The notes beneath the pieces are model-generated. The model was not told where the DNA came from. It saw nothing but the letters and a program-made list of their open reading frames with translations, and made no database searches. From the NCBI GenBank assembly GCA_965279115.1, contig OZ257137.1, forward strand, positions 6,138,001 to 6,202,000: 64,000 nucleotides of DNA, written 5' to 3'. The stretch's first letter is position 1, and every line of letters starts with the position of its first letter. The translations under genes and the position numbers were made by a program. This DNA comes from JAEUOS01 sp965279115. GTDB lineage: Bacteria; Pseudomonadota; Gammaproteobacteria; Burkholderiales; JAEUOS01. This document shows positions 1 through 8,228 of this stretch, one piece after another.

Positions 1-1
1 G

Positions 2-373
2 CTGGACACCAACCTTGGTTACGGCGGTCCATGGGCGCTGCCGCTGACCTGTTACTGGCTGGGACGTTCGCGCCGCACCCTGGGCAATGACTATCCCCTG
101 ATCGGCACCAACGGCGCCCGCTGCGGCCATGATGTCGCCCGCATGCTTCTGGCGGGCGCAAGCGCTGTCGAGATGTGCTCGGCAGTCATGACCGGGGGCT
201 TCGGCGTGCTTCGCGACGCGATCGATGAATTGGCCACATACCTGGACTCGCACGACGCCGCCGCGCAGGCCATCGTGGGGCGCGCCGCGGACCGGGTCAG
301 GAGTTTCGCCGACCTGCCGGACCGCGGCGATGTCTGGCGCGAATACGTTCCGTCAGCAACCCTGCGGGACTGA
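2..373 (+). CDS. Dihydroorotate/dihydropyrimidine dehydrogenase-like protein, C-terminal part
   Basis: Only the last 123 codons lie in the window; the reading frame is open from base 2 and ends with TGA at 371-373. The preserved part has the end of a TIM-barrel flavoprotein: a GTNGARCGHDVARMLLAGAS segment followed by VEMCSAVMTGGFGVL, which matches the phosphate/FMN-binding end of the class I dihydroorotate and dihydropyrimidine dehydrogenase fold. Such enzymes oxidise or reduce dihydropyrimidines in the cytoplasm. The substrate cannot be fixed because the catalytic loop is outside the window. It runs convergently towards the Bug gene on the other strand, with only 12 bases between the two stop codons. 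The family call is fairly safe; the exact enzyme is not. Confidence 0.65.
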   Translation: MDTNLGYGGPWALPLTCYWLGRSRRTLGNDYPLIGTNGARCGHDVARMLLAGASAVEMCSAVMTGGFGVLRDAIDELATYLDSHDAAAQAIVGRAADRVRSFADLPDRGDVWREYVPSATLRD

Positions 374-385
374 CCCGCCCTGCAT

Positions 386-1351
386 CTACTTCGCCGGCTC
401 CGCCAGTTTCAGGTCGGCGATCAATTTCTTGAAGTGGCGGTCCTCGGCATCCAGTACGACACGAAACTGGTCCGGATCCAGGTACATGGTGCTGTTGAAC
501 GACTTGCGGGTGGTTTCCACGAATTCCGCTGCCTTCATCGCCTCGGGAATCGCCGCCACCCACTTGCGCACCACCGCCTCCGGTGTCCCCTTCGGCGCGA
601 AGAAACCGAATTTGGTGACGTCCGTCATGTCCAGGCCGCCTTCCCGCACGGTCATGAGGTTGGGCATGAGATCCGAGCGTTGCGGCCCGGTGATCGCCAT
701 GGCCAGCAACTTTCCGGCGTTGACATGCGGCATGATCGCATTCGGCAGGCCGATCACCACGTCGACATTGCCCCCCAGGATCGATGTGACCGCCGGCCCG
801 ATCCCCTGATAGGGCACATGCAATATCCTGAAGTTTCCGGCGGCGGCGATGGCCTCGCCGGCCATGTGCGTCGTGGTGCCGGCGCCGGCGGAGCCAAAGC
901 TGATCTTGCCGGGATTGGCACGCCCGTATGCCACGAATTCCGCCAGGGTCTTGAATGGCGCGTCCGGCCGCGCGGCCACGACGAACGGCGTGCCGATCAC
1001 ATTGCCCAGCGGCATGAAGTCGTTGCGCGTGTAAGGCGTTTTGGTCATGTTGGGAATGACCGACATCGCGCCCGTGCCGGTGTACAGCAGCGTATATCCG
1101 TCAGGGTTCGCCTTGTGCACGGTGCCCGTGCCGATGATGGTGCCGCCGCCGGCGACGTTGTCGATCACCAGCGATTGCCCGAGGATGCGCTGCAGCACCG
1201 GCGCCATGATGCGGACCTGCTGGTCTGTGCCACCGGGCGCGTAGGGAACGATCACGCGGATCGGCCGCGACGGGTACTCCTGTGCGCGTGCCGCCGCAAA
1301 CGGCAAAAGCAGCGTGGACGTGGCCAGCACGCGTCGGCGCGAAATGTTCAT
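386..1351 (-). CDS. Bug/TctC family tripartite tricarboxylate transporter substrate-binding protein (Bug 1)
   Basis: 321 residues, the usual size for the family. Residues 1-23 form an export signal with an RRR motif at 5-7, a hydrophobic stretch and an ARA cleavage site before QEYPSRP. The mature protein opens with the diagnostic Bug loop VPYAPGGTD (Asp43), which contacts a carboxylate ligand. Proteins of this family sit in the periplasm and hand small organic acids to a TctA/TctB membrane pair, or act as sensors. No TctA or TctB gene is in the window, so this is an orphan receptor whose ligand cannot be predicted. It lies 73 bases downstream of the DUF2788 gene on the same strand and converges on the dehydrogenase fragment. 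Confidence 0.92.
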   Translation of the reverse strand: MNISRRRVLATSTLLLPFAAARAQEYPSRPIRVIVPYAPGGTDQQVRIMAPVLQRILGQSLVIDNVAGGGTIIGTGTVHKANPDGYTLLYTGTGAMSVIPNMTKTPYTRNDFMPLGNVIGTPFVVAARPDAPFKTLAEFVAYGRANPGKISFGSAGAGTTTHMAGEAIAAAGNFRILHVPYQGIGPAVTSILGGNVDVVIGLPNAIMPHVNAGKLLAMAITGPQRSDLMPNLMTVREGGLDMTDVTKFGFFAPKGTPEAVVRKWVAAIPEAMKAAEFVETTRKSFNSTMYLDPDQFRVVLDAEDRHFKKLIADLKLAEPAK

Positions 1352-1424
1352 TGTGCTTGTCTCCGGCGATATTTGTTTGAACGCAGGCCGCAGGATACCT
1401 GCAAGAAGCGCCGAACGGAAATCG

Positions 1425-1649
1425 TCAGTGGATACCCATGAACCACTGGATGACCTGCTTCATCAGGAACCCGAAGATGCCGAAAGCCAGCACGAAAAAC
1501 AGCACGAAGGTGCCCATCCGCCCTGCCTTGGATTCCTTCGCCACGCTCCAGATGACGAACAGCATCAACACAATCAGGCCACCGACGCCCCAGGTCAGGC
1601 CGAAATGCGCCACCTGCTCTTCGGTCAGGCCGAACGCCGGGCCATCCAT
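1425..1649 (-). CDS. DUF2788 small membrane protein
   Basis: 74 residues. Two membrane segments are visible, at about 18-35 and 47-64, separated by a short basic loop (KESKAGRMG). The size and the FGLTEEQ start match the DUF2788 family, which has no known function. The chosen ATG at 1649-1647 shares one base with the TGA of the upstream DUF2189 gene (TGATG), indicating translational coupling. A longer in-frame opening exists upstream but would overlap nearly the whole DUF2189 gene. It is the last gene of the group phosphoesterase, kinase-Usp, DUF2189, DUF2788. Family membership is likely; function is unknown. Confidence 0.8.
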   Translation of the reverse strand: MDGPAFGLTEEQVAHFGLTWGVGGLIVLMLFVIWSVAKESKAGRMGTFVLFFVLAFGIFGFLMKQVIQWFMGIH

Positions 1650-2419
1650 CAATCGCGCTCCGCCCAGGCGCCGGCATCGACAAGGTCGCGATAGGCATGC
1701 CAGGTGGCGTGCCCCAACACCGGGACGCTGACCAGGAATCCGGCCATCCAGGTAAACACCGACACCAGGCACGCCAGCATGATGATGGCCGCCCAGAACG
1801 CCATCACGACAGGATTGTCGCCTACCGCCCGGACGCTGGTAAGCAAGGCGCTCGCAAGCCCGATGCGCCGGTCCAGCAGCAGCGGCGCGGACACCGCCGT
1901 CGCCGCGAAAACCAGGCAGCAGCCGAGCGCACCGGCCAGCATCCACAGGGAAAACATCGAAGCGCCCTGCTGCGCGAGCGCATAGTGCAGGAAACCACGC
2001 AACGAGTTGATCGGCTGTGGAACGAAGGCCATGAACAGCGATGCCGACAGCGCAACCCAGGCGCTGCCAGCGGCGAACAGCAGCAGGCCCAGGCCCACCA
2101 GGGGCCGGGTGCCGCGCTGCCATGCATAGAACACCTGTGACACGGCAGCACGCCGCCCGCTGTGGTGGCGGCGGCTCAACTGATACAGGCCGGTCGCGAT
2201 GATCGGCCCAAGCAGGAGAAAGCCGCTTACCGCTCCCGGCAGCAGCAGCCACGCATATTCACCCAGCCACAGCACAAGCCAGCCACCGCCGGCCACCAGC
2301 ACGCCGTGCAGCAGGCTTGGCAGGGGGGTGGCCAGCATGTCGCGCCAGCCCATTGCCAGCCAGGCCAGCGGACGCGACAGTCCGATGATGCGGACCGCCG
2401 GGAGATTACGGGTTGTCAT
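1649..2419 (-). CDS. DUF2189 family integral membrane protein
   Basis: 256 residues with about six hydrophobic segments, including PSLLHGVLVAGGGWLVLWLG, the following WLLLPGAVSGFLLLGPIIAT and the C-terminal VVMAFWAAIIMLACLVSVF. The layout, with the GxxP-type loop after the second segment, fits the DUF2189 family of inner-membrane proteins, which has no assigned activity. The ATG at 2419-2417 (MTTRNLP) is preferred over an earlier opening because it lies just inside the end of the kinase gene, giving a 14-base overlap typical of an operon. The stop is fused to the start of the DUF2788 gene. Its place behind a kinase suggests, but does not prove, that it is a target or partner. Confidence 0.8.
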   Translation of the reverse strand: MTTRNLPAVRIIGLSRPLAWLAMGWRDMLATPLPSLLHGVLVAGGGWLVLWLGEYAWLLLPGAVSGFLLLGPIIATGLYQLSRRHHSGRRAAVSQVFYAWQRGTRPLVGLGLLLFAAGSAWVALSASLFMAFVPQPINSLRGFLHYALAQQGASMFSLWMLAGALGCCLVFAATAVSAPLLLDRRIGLASALLTSVRAVGDNPVVMAFWAAIIMLACLVSVFTWMAGFLVSVPVLGHATWHAYRDLVDAGAWAERD

Positions 2420-3824
2420 CGCCCGCCTCGCGCCGCTCTGCGCGCACCACCGTGACAGAACACGGCGCACGCGCCACCACTTCCGAAGAAACGCTGCCCA
2501 GGTATCTGCGCATCGCCCCGCTGCCGCGCGCCCCGATCAACACGTGGTCAACCTGGTTGGCGCTTGCGTATTCGACGATGGCACTGGCCGCGTCCGGCGC
2601 CTCGAGCACATGGAAGGTCATGCGTTCAGGCGGCAGTGCGAGCGGTCGCGCCCAATCCTTGAGCGCCACCAGATGCTTGACGTGGATGTTGCGTCCTTCC
2701 TCGTCGGTGATGCTGTCCATGCCGATGCGTGCCGTCTTCTGCACGGTGACACAGGCCAGGCGCGCGCCCGGCTCGATGGCCACGATGCGCCGCGCGGTGG
2801 CACGCAGTTTCTCGGCCAGCGCGGTGCTCCCGGCCGACAGATCAACCGCCGCCATGATGAAGGGGGCGCGTTCGAGTTGGTCTGCCACATTGCCCAGCAT
2901 CACCGGCTCGGCGCCAATCGACTTGAACCAGCGCTTCATCGAGCGCAGGGTGCCTTCCTTGGACGCCATGGCGGCCCGCTCGGTCAGTGTCACCTGATCG
3001 GGGTTTTGCAACGCAAAGGCGACCTCGGCCGCGCTGGCGTAGCGGCGCTCGGGGTCCACTTCCAGGCAGCGCAGGATCACTTCCTGCAACCAGGGTGGGT
3101 AGTCGGGGCGGATCGCGCGTGGCGGCACCGCCGCCTGTTTCAGGCGCTTGCGCAATCCTGATACCGAGGTCGGGAAGCCGAACGGCCGCTCGCCGGTGGA
3201 AAAGTGATACAGCATCACCCCCAGCGCGAACAGGTCGCTGCGCGGGTCGTTGCGCACCCCCAGCACCTGTTCCGGCGAGATATAGGGGCCGGTGCCCATC
3301 GGCAGGCGGAACTCCTCGGCCAGCAGGTCGGGCAGACGGTCATGGCGCGACAGTCCGAAATCGATCAGGATGGCGCGGCCGTCCGGCCGGAACATGATGT
3401 TGGAAGGCTTGATGTCGAGATGGATCACATGCTGGCGATGCAGATCGTGCAAGGCGGTGGCGACGCGCGCGCCGATGCTCGCGACCTCGTCCAGCGGGAT
3501 CGGTGCGTGGTCCAGCCGCGCGCGCAGGGAATCGCCGGCAATGTGCTCCATGACGATATAGGGCTGATCGGTGAAATCGCCGGCGGCGATGAACTTCGGC
3601 ACGTGCGGGCCCGACAGGCGCGGCATCAGCATCTGCTCGACCTCGAAGCCGACGATGGCCGCCGGGTCGTCGTTGTTCACAAGCTGGGGGATCTTCATCA
3701 GCATCGGGCCGTCCAGCCCGGGCTTTTCCACCCGCCACAGCGTGGCCATACCGCCCTTGTGCAGTCGGTCCAGGAGCGTGAAGCCGTCCAGCACCATGCC
3801 TTCGGTGAAAGAATGAACGCCCAT
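2406..3824 (-). CDS. Serine/threonine protein kinase fused to a universal stress protein (Usp) domain
   Basis: 472 residues in two domains. Residues about 12-275 are a Hanks-type kinase: a glycine-rich loop at 19-31, probable ATP lysine K44, the catalytic loop HLDIKPSN (D137, K139, N142), the DFG motif at 155-157 and an SPE motif at 183-185. The HRD arginine is replaced by leucine, so it is a non-RD kinase that would not need activation-loop phosphorylation. Residues about 320-462 are a Usp domain ending with GARGSGAMRRYLGS, the ATP-binding loop of that family. There is no membrane segment, so it should be cytoplasmic. The ATG at 3824 has a GAGGGGG ribosome site. It lies 7 bases after the phosphoesterase gene and overlaps DUF2189. 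Confidence 0.88.
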   Translation of the reverse strand: MGVHSFTEGMVLDGFTLLDRLHKGGMATLWRVEKPGLDGPMLMKIPQLVNNDDPAAIVGFEVEQMLMPRLSGPHVPKFIAAGDFTDQPYIVMEHIAGDSLRARLDHAPIPLDEVASIGARVATALHDLHRQHVIHLDIKPSNIMFRPDGRAILIDFGLSRHDRLPDLLAEEFRLPMGTGPYISPEQVLGVRNDPRSDLFALGVMLYHFSTGERPFGFPTSVSGLRKRLKQAAVPPRAIRPDYPPWLQEVILRCLEVDPERRYASAAEVAFALQNPDQVTLTERAAMASKEGTLRSMKRWFKSIGAEPVMLGNVADQLERAPFIMAAVDLSAGSTALAEKLRATARRIVAIEPGARLACVTVQKTARIGMDSITDEEGRNIHVKHLVALKDWARPLALPPERMTFHVLEAPDAASAIVEYASANQVDHVLIGARGSGAMRRYLGSVSSEVVARAPCSVTVVRAERREAGDDNP

Positions 3825-3831
3825 GACCCCC

Positions 3832-4590
3832 TCAGGTTCCGACGCCCAGGCGCGCCGCAAGTTGCTCGGGCAGGCCGGCCGCGCGGATCTTGGCGGACGC
3901 AGCCTCGTGGTCGTACGGGACCCGGTAATAGACCAGTTCGAACGTTTCGTCGTCGAACATCGCATAGCAGGCCGCAGGGTTGCCATCGCGCGGCTGTCCC
4001 ACCGAACCCGGTATCACCAGCCAGCGCCGTTGCGGCATCAGCGGAATGGGGCTTTCCGGCACGGGAATGAACTCGCCCACCATGCCCATCTGCGTGGTTC
4101 GGATGTGGGTGGCCATGTGATACAGGATGGGCTCGTGCATGTGGCCGCAAAAGGTGTAGCGCTGGTTGGTGGCGCGCAGACTGCGCCCTGCCTCAAGCGT
4201 TCCGTCGACATACTCCCATTCGCCCGGCGCCCAAGCGTTGGCGTGGACGAAAAGGCAATCGCCGTCTTCCTGGGTCAAGGGCAGCGCGGCCAGAAACGCG
4301 AGCTGATCAGGCGACATGTTGGCGCGCGTCCATTCGATCACCTGCTGGGCCTCGGGCCGCATTTGCCGCCGGGGACCGTGCGCGACCGCGGTATCGTGGT
4401 TGCCCAGAACCGCGAATGCCCCTTGCGCCACGTGCGCCATCACCGTGTCGACCACCCAGGCGGGATCGGCCCCGTAACCGACGAAGTCACCGAGAAACGC
4501 GTAGCGTTCTGCCGTGCGCCCGGCATGCGCGAGGCAGGCCTCGAAGGCCTCGCGATTGGCATGAATGTCGGTCAGGAGTGCAATGCGCAT
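3832..4590 (-). CDS. Calcineurin-like metallophosphoesterase
   Basis: 252 residues. The dimetal signature is complete: DIHAN at the N-terminus (D8, H10), GDFVGYG (D34), GNHDT (N63, H64) and the late GHMH motif in YTFCGHMHEP. The compact size without a signal peptide fits the cytoplasmic YfcE/ApaH-like group, which removes phosphate from small phosphodiesters, nucleotides or phosphoproteins. It is the first gene of the four-gene group and lies 7 bases before the kinase-Usp gene. A phosphatase beside a kinase could form an opposing pair, but this is inferred from context only. The actual substrate is unknown. Confidence 0.88.
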   Translation of the reverse strand: MRIALLTDIHANREAFEACLAHAGRTAERYAFLGDFVGYGADPAWVVDTVMAHVAQGAFAVLGNHDTAVAHGPRRQMRPEAQQVIEWTRANMSPDQLAFLAALPLTQEDGDCLFVHANAWAPGEWEYVDGTLEAGRSLRATNQRYTFCGHMHEPILYHMATHIRTTQMGMVGEFIPVPESPIPLMPQRRWLVIPGSVGQPRDGNPAACYAMFDDETFELVYYRVPYDHEAASAKIRAAGLPEQLAARLGVGT

Positions 4591-4679
4591 GAACTGGTCC
4601 CTCGGCCGCGTTTAGCCGCCATGTGAATCCTAACGCGGAGCACCGGTCCCGGCTTGATCCAGCGCAATTCCCGCCATGG

Positions 4680-5654
4680 CTAGTCCGCCTTGATGCCCGC
4701 CTCGCGCACGAACTTGGCGAACTTCACCGCCTCGCTCCTGACAAACTGGCCGAAGGCCTGCGGCGTACCGCCGATGGGCTCGAAAGCGATGGCTGTCATG
4801 CGCTCACGAATCTCCGGAAGTTGAAGAACCTTTTCCACATCCGCATTCAAGCGCGTGACAACCGGGACTGGAGTAGCCGACGGGACAAACATCCCAACCC
4901 ATGTACGGTCCTCGAACCCGGGAAAGCCGGATTCTGCGATGGTGGGAACTTCAGGCAACGCGGGCGCCCGTTTCGGACTGGTCACCGCAATTGCCTTGAG
5001 CTTGCCGGCCTTGATGAGCGGAATCGCGGGAGAAAGCGCAACGTTCACGAGCTCAACATTGCCGCCGGCCGCCGCTTGCAGGGCCGGGCCGCCGCCGTTG
5101 AAGGGAATGTGTGTCACGTTGACGCCCGCAAGCACCTTGAACAGGTACTCCGCCGCAAGGTGCGGCGACGTGCCATTGCCGGCTGTGCCGAAATTGAGCT
5201 TTCCGCCCCTTGCCAGCACGACAAGTTCCTGCAGATTGTTGGCCTGCACCGACGGATGCGCGACGATGACACTGGGTTGCGCAGCCACCAGCACGACCGG
5301 CGAAAAATCCTTCTCGATGTCGAATCCAGGATTGGCCGACATGCCAGGCGCGACCGCGATGGCACTGGTGGTCAGGAGAACGACATGGCCATCCGCCACA
5401 CCTCTGGCAACCTGCTGCGCGGCAATATTCCCGCCGGCACCACCGCGGTTCTCGACCACGACTGACTGCCCCAATGCATCGCCCAGACGCTGGCTGATCA
5501 GCCGCGCGACGATATCGGCCGGGCCACCGGGCGCAAATGCCACCACCAGCCGGACAGGCTTTTGCGGCCACACGGCACGGGCATCCTGTGCCCGCGCCAC
5601 AAGCGGGCCAAGAAAGGCCGAGCACAGCAAAGACCGCTTTTTCAGTTGCATCAT
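4680..5654 (-). CDS. Bug/TctC family substrate-binding protein (Bug 2)
   Basis: 324 residues from the ATG at 5654, which has a GGGGAC ribosome site eight bases upstream. An earlier in-frame opening adds 31 residues that do not resemble a signal. The export signal runs to about residue 22 (VARA before QDARAVW). The ligand loop is VAFAPGGPAD, with Asp47. The C-terminal half has the usual family segments SPKRAPALPEVPTIAESG and a final REAGIKAD. It ends 89 bases before the phosphoesterase start and begins 50 bases after the dienelactone hydrolase stop, so it may be transcribed with the hydrolase. No transporter membrane genes are adjacent. Confidence 0.9.
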   Translation of the reverse strand: MMQLKKRSLLCSAFLGPLVARAQDARAVWPQKPVRLVVAFAPGGPADIVARLISQRLGDALGQSVVVENRGGAGGNIAAQQVARGVADGHVVLLTTSAIAVAPGMSANPGFDIEKDFSPVVLVAAQPSVIVAHPSVQANNLQELVVLARGGKLNFGTAGNGTSPHLAAEYLFKVLAGVNVTHIPFNGGGPALQAAAGGNVELVNVALSPAIPLIKAGKLKAIAVTSPKRAPALPEVPTIAESGFPGFEDRTWVGMFVPSATPVPVVTRLNADVEKVLQLPEIRERMTAIAFEPIGGTPQAFGQFVRSEAVKFAKFVREAGIKAD

Positions 5655-5704
5655 CAAGTCCCCGCGCAATGAGTTCCAGCACCCCCGGGCATCACAAGAC
5701 CCGG

Positions 5705-6442
5705 CTACTTGAGATTCCGCTCCCACAGACTGAACACCTTGGCCCACGACGCCTCCGCCGCCACCGGCGCGTAGGTCTGGCGCTCGGCGAAGCAGAAGCC
5801 ATGCTGGGTGCCCGGCAAGGTTTCGATCTCGTATCGGGTGCCGGCCTTTTCGAGAGCCGCCCGCAAATCGGGAATCACGCGGTCCGGCACATGCGCGTCG
5901 GTCTCGGCAAAGCCGTAGTACAGCTCGCCCTGAATCTTGTCGAGCAACAGGTGCGGTGAATCGGGTGCATCGGTGACGATACCCACGCCGTAGAGCGAGG
6001 CCGCGGCGGCGATGCGGGTCGGGAAGCGCGCCGCAACCGTGGTGATGTAACGCCCGCTCATGCAGTGCCCGACGCAGCCTACCGGCCCGGCCCTGACCTC
6101 GGCTTGCGCGTCCAGAAAGGCCAGCAGCCCGGCAGTGTCATCCACCACGTCGGCATTGGACAGGTGGTTCATCGCCGCGAAGATCACCGCGGTCATCGCG
6201 TCGCTGCGACGCGGAATGTCGAAGCGCAAGTGGCCCATCCGGTAGTACATGTCCGGCAGGATGCAGAAGTAGCCGTGTTTGGCGATGCGCCGCGCCATGT
6301 TGCACAGTTCCTCGCGGTATCCCGGCGCGTCCATGTAGAAGATGATGCCCGGATAAGTACCCGGTGCGTCCGGACAGGCCGTGAAAGCCGGCATTCTTCC
6401 ATAGCGGGTGGTAACGAGAACTTCCTTTTCTTTCAGTGGCAT
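5705..6442 (-). CDS. Dienelactone hydrolase family protein
   Basis: 245 residues, the normal length for this alpha/beta-hydrolase family. The catalytic triad is visible: the nucleophile elbow GHCMSG with Cys127, Asp182 in ETDAHVP and His214 in TQHGF. A cysteine nucleophile is the hallmark of carboxymethylenebutenolidases, which open dienelactone to maleylacetate. This fits the maleylacetate reductase elsewhere in the region and would let chloro- or protoanemonin-type lactones enter the same pathway. The ATG at 6442 is used. The gene starts 76 bases from the divergent small Cys-motif gene. Activity on another ester or lactone is possible. Confidence 0.88.
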   Translation of the reverse strand: MPLKEKEVLVTTRYGRMPAFTACPDAPGTYPGIIFYMDAPGYREELCNMARRIAKHGYFCILPDMYYRMGHLRFDIPRRSDAMTAVIFAAMNHLSNADVVDDTAGLLAFLDAQAEVRAGPVGCVGHCMSGRYITTVAARFPTRIAAAASLYGVGIVTDAPDSPHLLLDKIQGELYYGFAETDAHVPDRVIPDLRAALEKAGTRYEIETLPGTQHGFCFAERQTYAPVAAEASWAKVFSLWERNLK

Positions 6443-6518
6443 GAGTCAATCCTTTGGTTGTCTGAAGTTACGGTTTGGTTCGATAATTCTGCCCCGACAT
6501 GAAAACGACACCGTCCGC

Positions 6519-6725
6519 ATGAGCCTGGAAGAGAATCTGCACGAGGCACGAACCGAGATCGCGCGCCTGCAATCTGCGGCGCTGTCCCGGAATGTGGCCA
6601 TCCCTGCGCCCCCGGACATGCCCGATCCGCGCACCTGTTGCGGTCGCGGTTGCAATCCGTGCATGTTCACCTATTACTTCGAGGCACTCGAAGCCTGGCG
6701 CGGCAGAGTCTCGGCCTGCCTATAG
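6519..6725 (+). CDS. Oxidoreductase-like N-terminal domain protein (small CCxxxCxPC protein)
   Basis: 68 residues. After a short helical start, the protein contains PPDMPDPRTCCGRGCNPCMF followed by TYYFEALEAW, which is the oxidoreductase-like (OXLD1-type) motif with four cysteines (C40, C41, C45, C48). These tiny proteins are widespread in proteobacteria and mitochondria. Their role is unclear; metal or redox binding is inferred from the cysteines. The ATG at 6519 is chosen because upstream sequence in this frame does not resemble the family. Its stop and that of the convergent Bug 3 gene share the palindrome CTATAG at 6720-6725. Confidence 0.75.
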   Translation: MSLEENLHEARTEIARLQSAALSRNVAIPAPPDMPDPRTCCGRGCNPCMFTYYFEALEAWRGRVSACL

Positions 6726-7703
6726 CTTGAACCCGGTGGCCTCGACGACCGGCCGCCACTTTTCGATCTCCGCCCTGATGTAAGCCGTGGCAGCGGCAGG
6801 ATTCGAGTCGGTCGTGGCATCGATGGCGAGCGTCGAAAGCTGTTGGTGCAAGGATGCGTCCGCCATTACCTTGGCGGTCGCCGCGGCCAGGGTCGCCGTC
6901 ACGGCCGGGGGAAGTTTCGCCGGCGCGGCGATCACGTTCCACAGCACCGACTCGAAACCGCGCGTGCCGATGGCTTCATCAACCGTGGGCACGTCAGGCA
7001 CCAGTGGGGAACGCTTCGCACCCGCGACCGCCACGATCTTGAGCTTGCCGGATTTGTGGAACGGAATCAGCGGGCCCAGGGTGTCGACGGACATGCTGAC
7101 TTGCCCGCCGATCAAGGCCGGCAGCGATTGCGCGCCACCGCGATAGGGAATGTGCTGGATGTCGAAATTGCCTGCCTCGCGCTTGAGGCGCTCGGTGGCC
7201 AGGTGCAGCGTGGTGCCCTCGCCGGGAGAGCCATATTGCAGCTTGCCGGGATTGGCGCGTGCCGCGTCGATCAGGCCCTTGAGCGTCTGCGGCGCACCCG
7301 GGCCCACCCCGAAGGCGGCTGGCGCGCCCCCCACGATCGCAATATGGGTGAAGTCGCGCACGGCGTCGTACTGTGGTTGCCTGGCAACGGCGTTATAGAG
7401 ACCGTGGGTGGTCGCGGTGCCGAACAGCAGCGTGTAACCGTCGGCCTCCGCGTTCTTGACTTCGAGCGCGCCGATCGTGCCGCTGGCGCCGCTCTTGTTC
7501 TCCACCACCACAGCCTGGCCCAACGCCACCGTCAGGCGTTGTGCATATTGACGCGCAAAGACGTCGGTAGGGCCGCCAGGCGGAAACGGCACGACCAGCC
7601 GCAGTGGCCTGGATGGATATATGCCCTGGCCCTGGGCCCAGGGCGCATGCACCGGCAAAGCTCCCAGGAGGCCAAGCTTGATCAGGTCACGGCGTCGCAT
7701 CAT
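6720..7703 (-). CDS. Bug/TctC family substrate-binding protein (Bug 3)
   Basis: 327 residues. The N-terminus reads MMRRRDLIKLG, a twin-arginine-like start, followed by a hydrophobic run and probable cleavage near WAQG. The ligand loop is VPFPPGGPTD with Asp47. A strong GAAGGAG site precedes the ATG at 7703. It is the last of twenty minus-strand genes that begin with maleylacetate reductase, 9 bases after the GlcG-like gene. Its position suggests capture of a substrate or side product of that pathway, though the ligand is unknown. The final segment IEKWRPVVEATGFKL is the usual family ending. Confidence 0.92.
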   Translation of the reverse strand: MMRRRDLIKLGLLGALPVHAPWAQGQGIYPSRPLRLVVPFPPGGPTDVFARQYAQRLTVALGQAVVVENKSGASGTIGALEVKNAEADGYTLLFGTATTHGLYNAVARQPQYDAVRDFTHIAIVGGAPAAFGVGPGAPQTLKGLIDAARANPGKLQYGSPGEGTTLHLATERLKREAGNFDIQHIPYRGGAQSLPALIGGQVSMSVDTLGPLIPFHKSGKLKIVAVAGAKRSPLVPDVPTVDEAIGTRGFESVLWNVIAAPAKLPPAVTATLAAATAKVMADASLHQQLSTLAIDATTDSNPAAATAYIRAEIEKWRPVVEATGFKL

Positions 7704-7712
7704 TGCTCTCCT

Positions 7713-8201
7713 TCAAAGGCCGGCGGCACGCCAGTCGGGATTGGGTTCCGCCGGCTCGGTGGCCCAACCGGCCTCATGCACTGCCTGAATGGCACAGTAC
7801 TCGTCCTTGTCGGAGGCGTCTCCGCTGATGCCGACGGCACCTATGACCAGCTTGTCCGGATTGAGGATCAGCACGCCGCCGGGCACCGGAATAAAGCGTC
7901 CATCCGAGGCGGCGGCAAGCGCGCTCTGAAAAGCGGGGCGCGCAGCCAGGCGGTCACGGATCAGGCGCGTGGACATCCCCATGCCCAGCGCACCGTGCGC
8001 CTTGCCGAAGGCAATGTCGAAACGCATGACGCCCGAGCCGTCCTCGCGCTTGAACGCCACCAGTTGACCGCCGGCATCGAGCACGGCCACGGCAAGCGGC
8101 AACAAACCCTCGCGACGGCGGATCGCGATGGCACCATCGACGATGCGCGCTGCGACCTCAAGCGGCATACTGGTCTGGAGTTGATGCAGGTGCTCAGGCA
8201 T
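7713..8201 (-). CDS. GlcG/HbpS family heme-binding-like protein (cytoplasmic)
   Basis: 162 residues without a signal peptide. The family pattern is clear: IAIRRREGLLPLAVAVLDAGG near the N-terminus, the central PAFQSALA segment and the glycine-rich GAVGISGDASDKDEYCAIQA near the C-terminus. GlcG and HbpS proteins have been linked to heme binding and to glycolate or diol pathways, but their enzymatic role is unsettled. In catabolic operons like this one they may act on, or sense, an aldehyde or hydroxyacid intermediate. It lies between the MBL-fold hydrolase (27 bases) and Bug 3 (9 bases). A second, exported family member is at 26887-27366. Confidence 0.85.
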   Translation of the reverse strand: MPEHLHQLQTSMPLEVAARIVDGAIAIRRREGLLPLAVAVLDAGGQLVAFKREDGSGVMRFDIAFGKAHGALGMGMSTRLIRDRLAARPAFQSALAAASDGRFIPVPGGVLILNPDKLVIGAVGISGDASDKDEYCAIQAVHEAGWATEPAEPNPDWRAAGL

Positions 8202-8228
8202 GGCGCCAGTCCGGTCAATTCCGCATCA

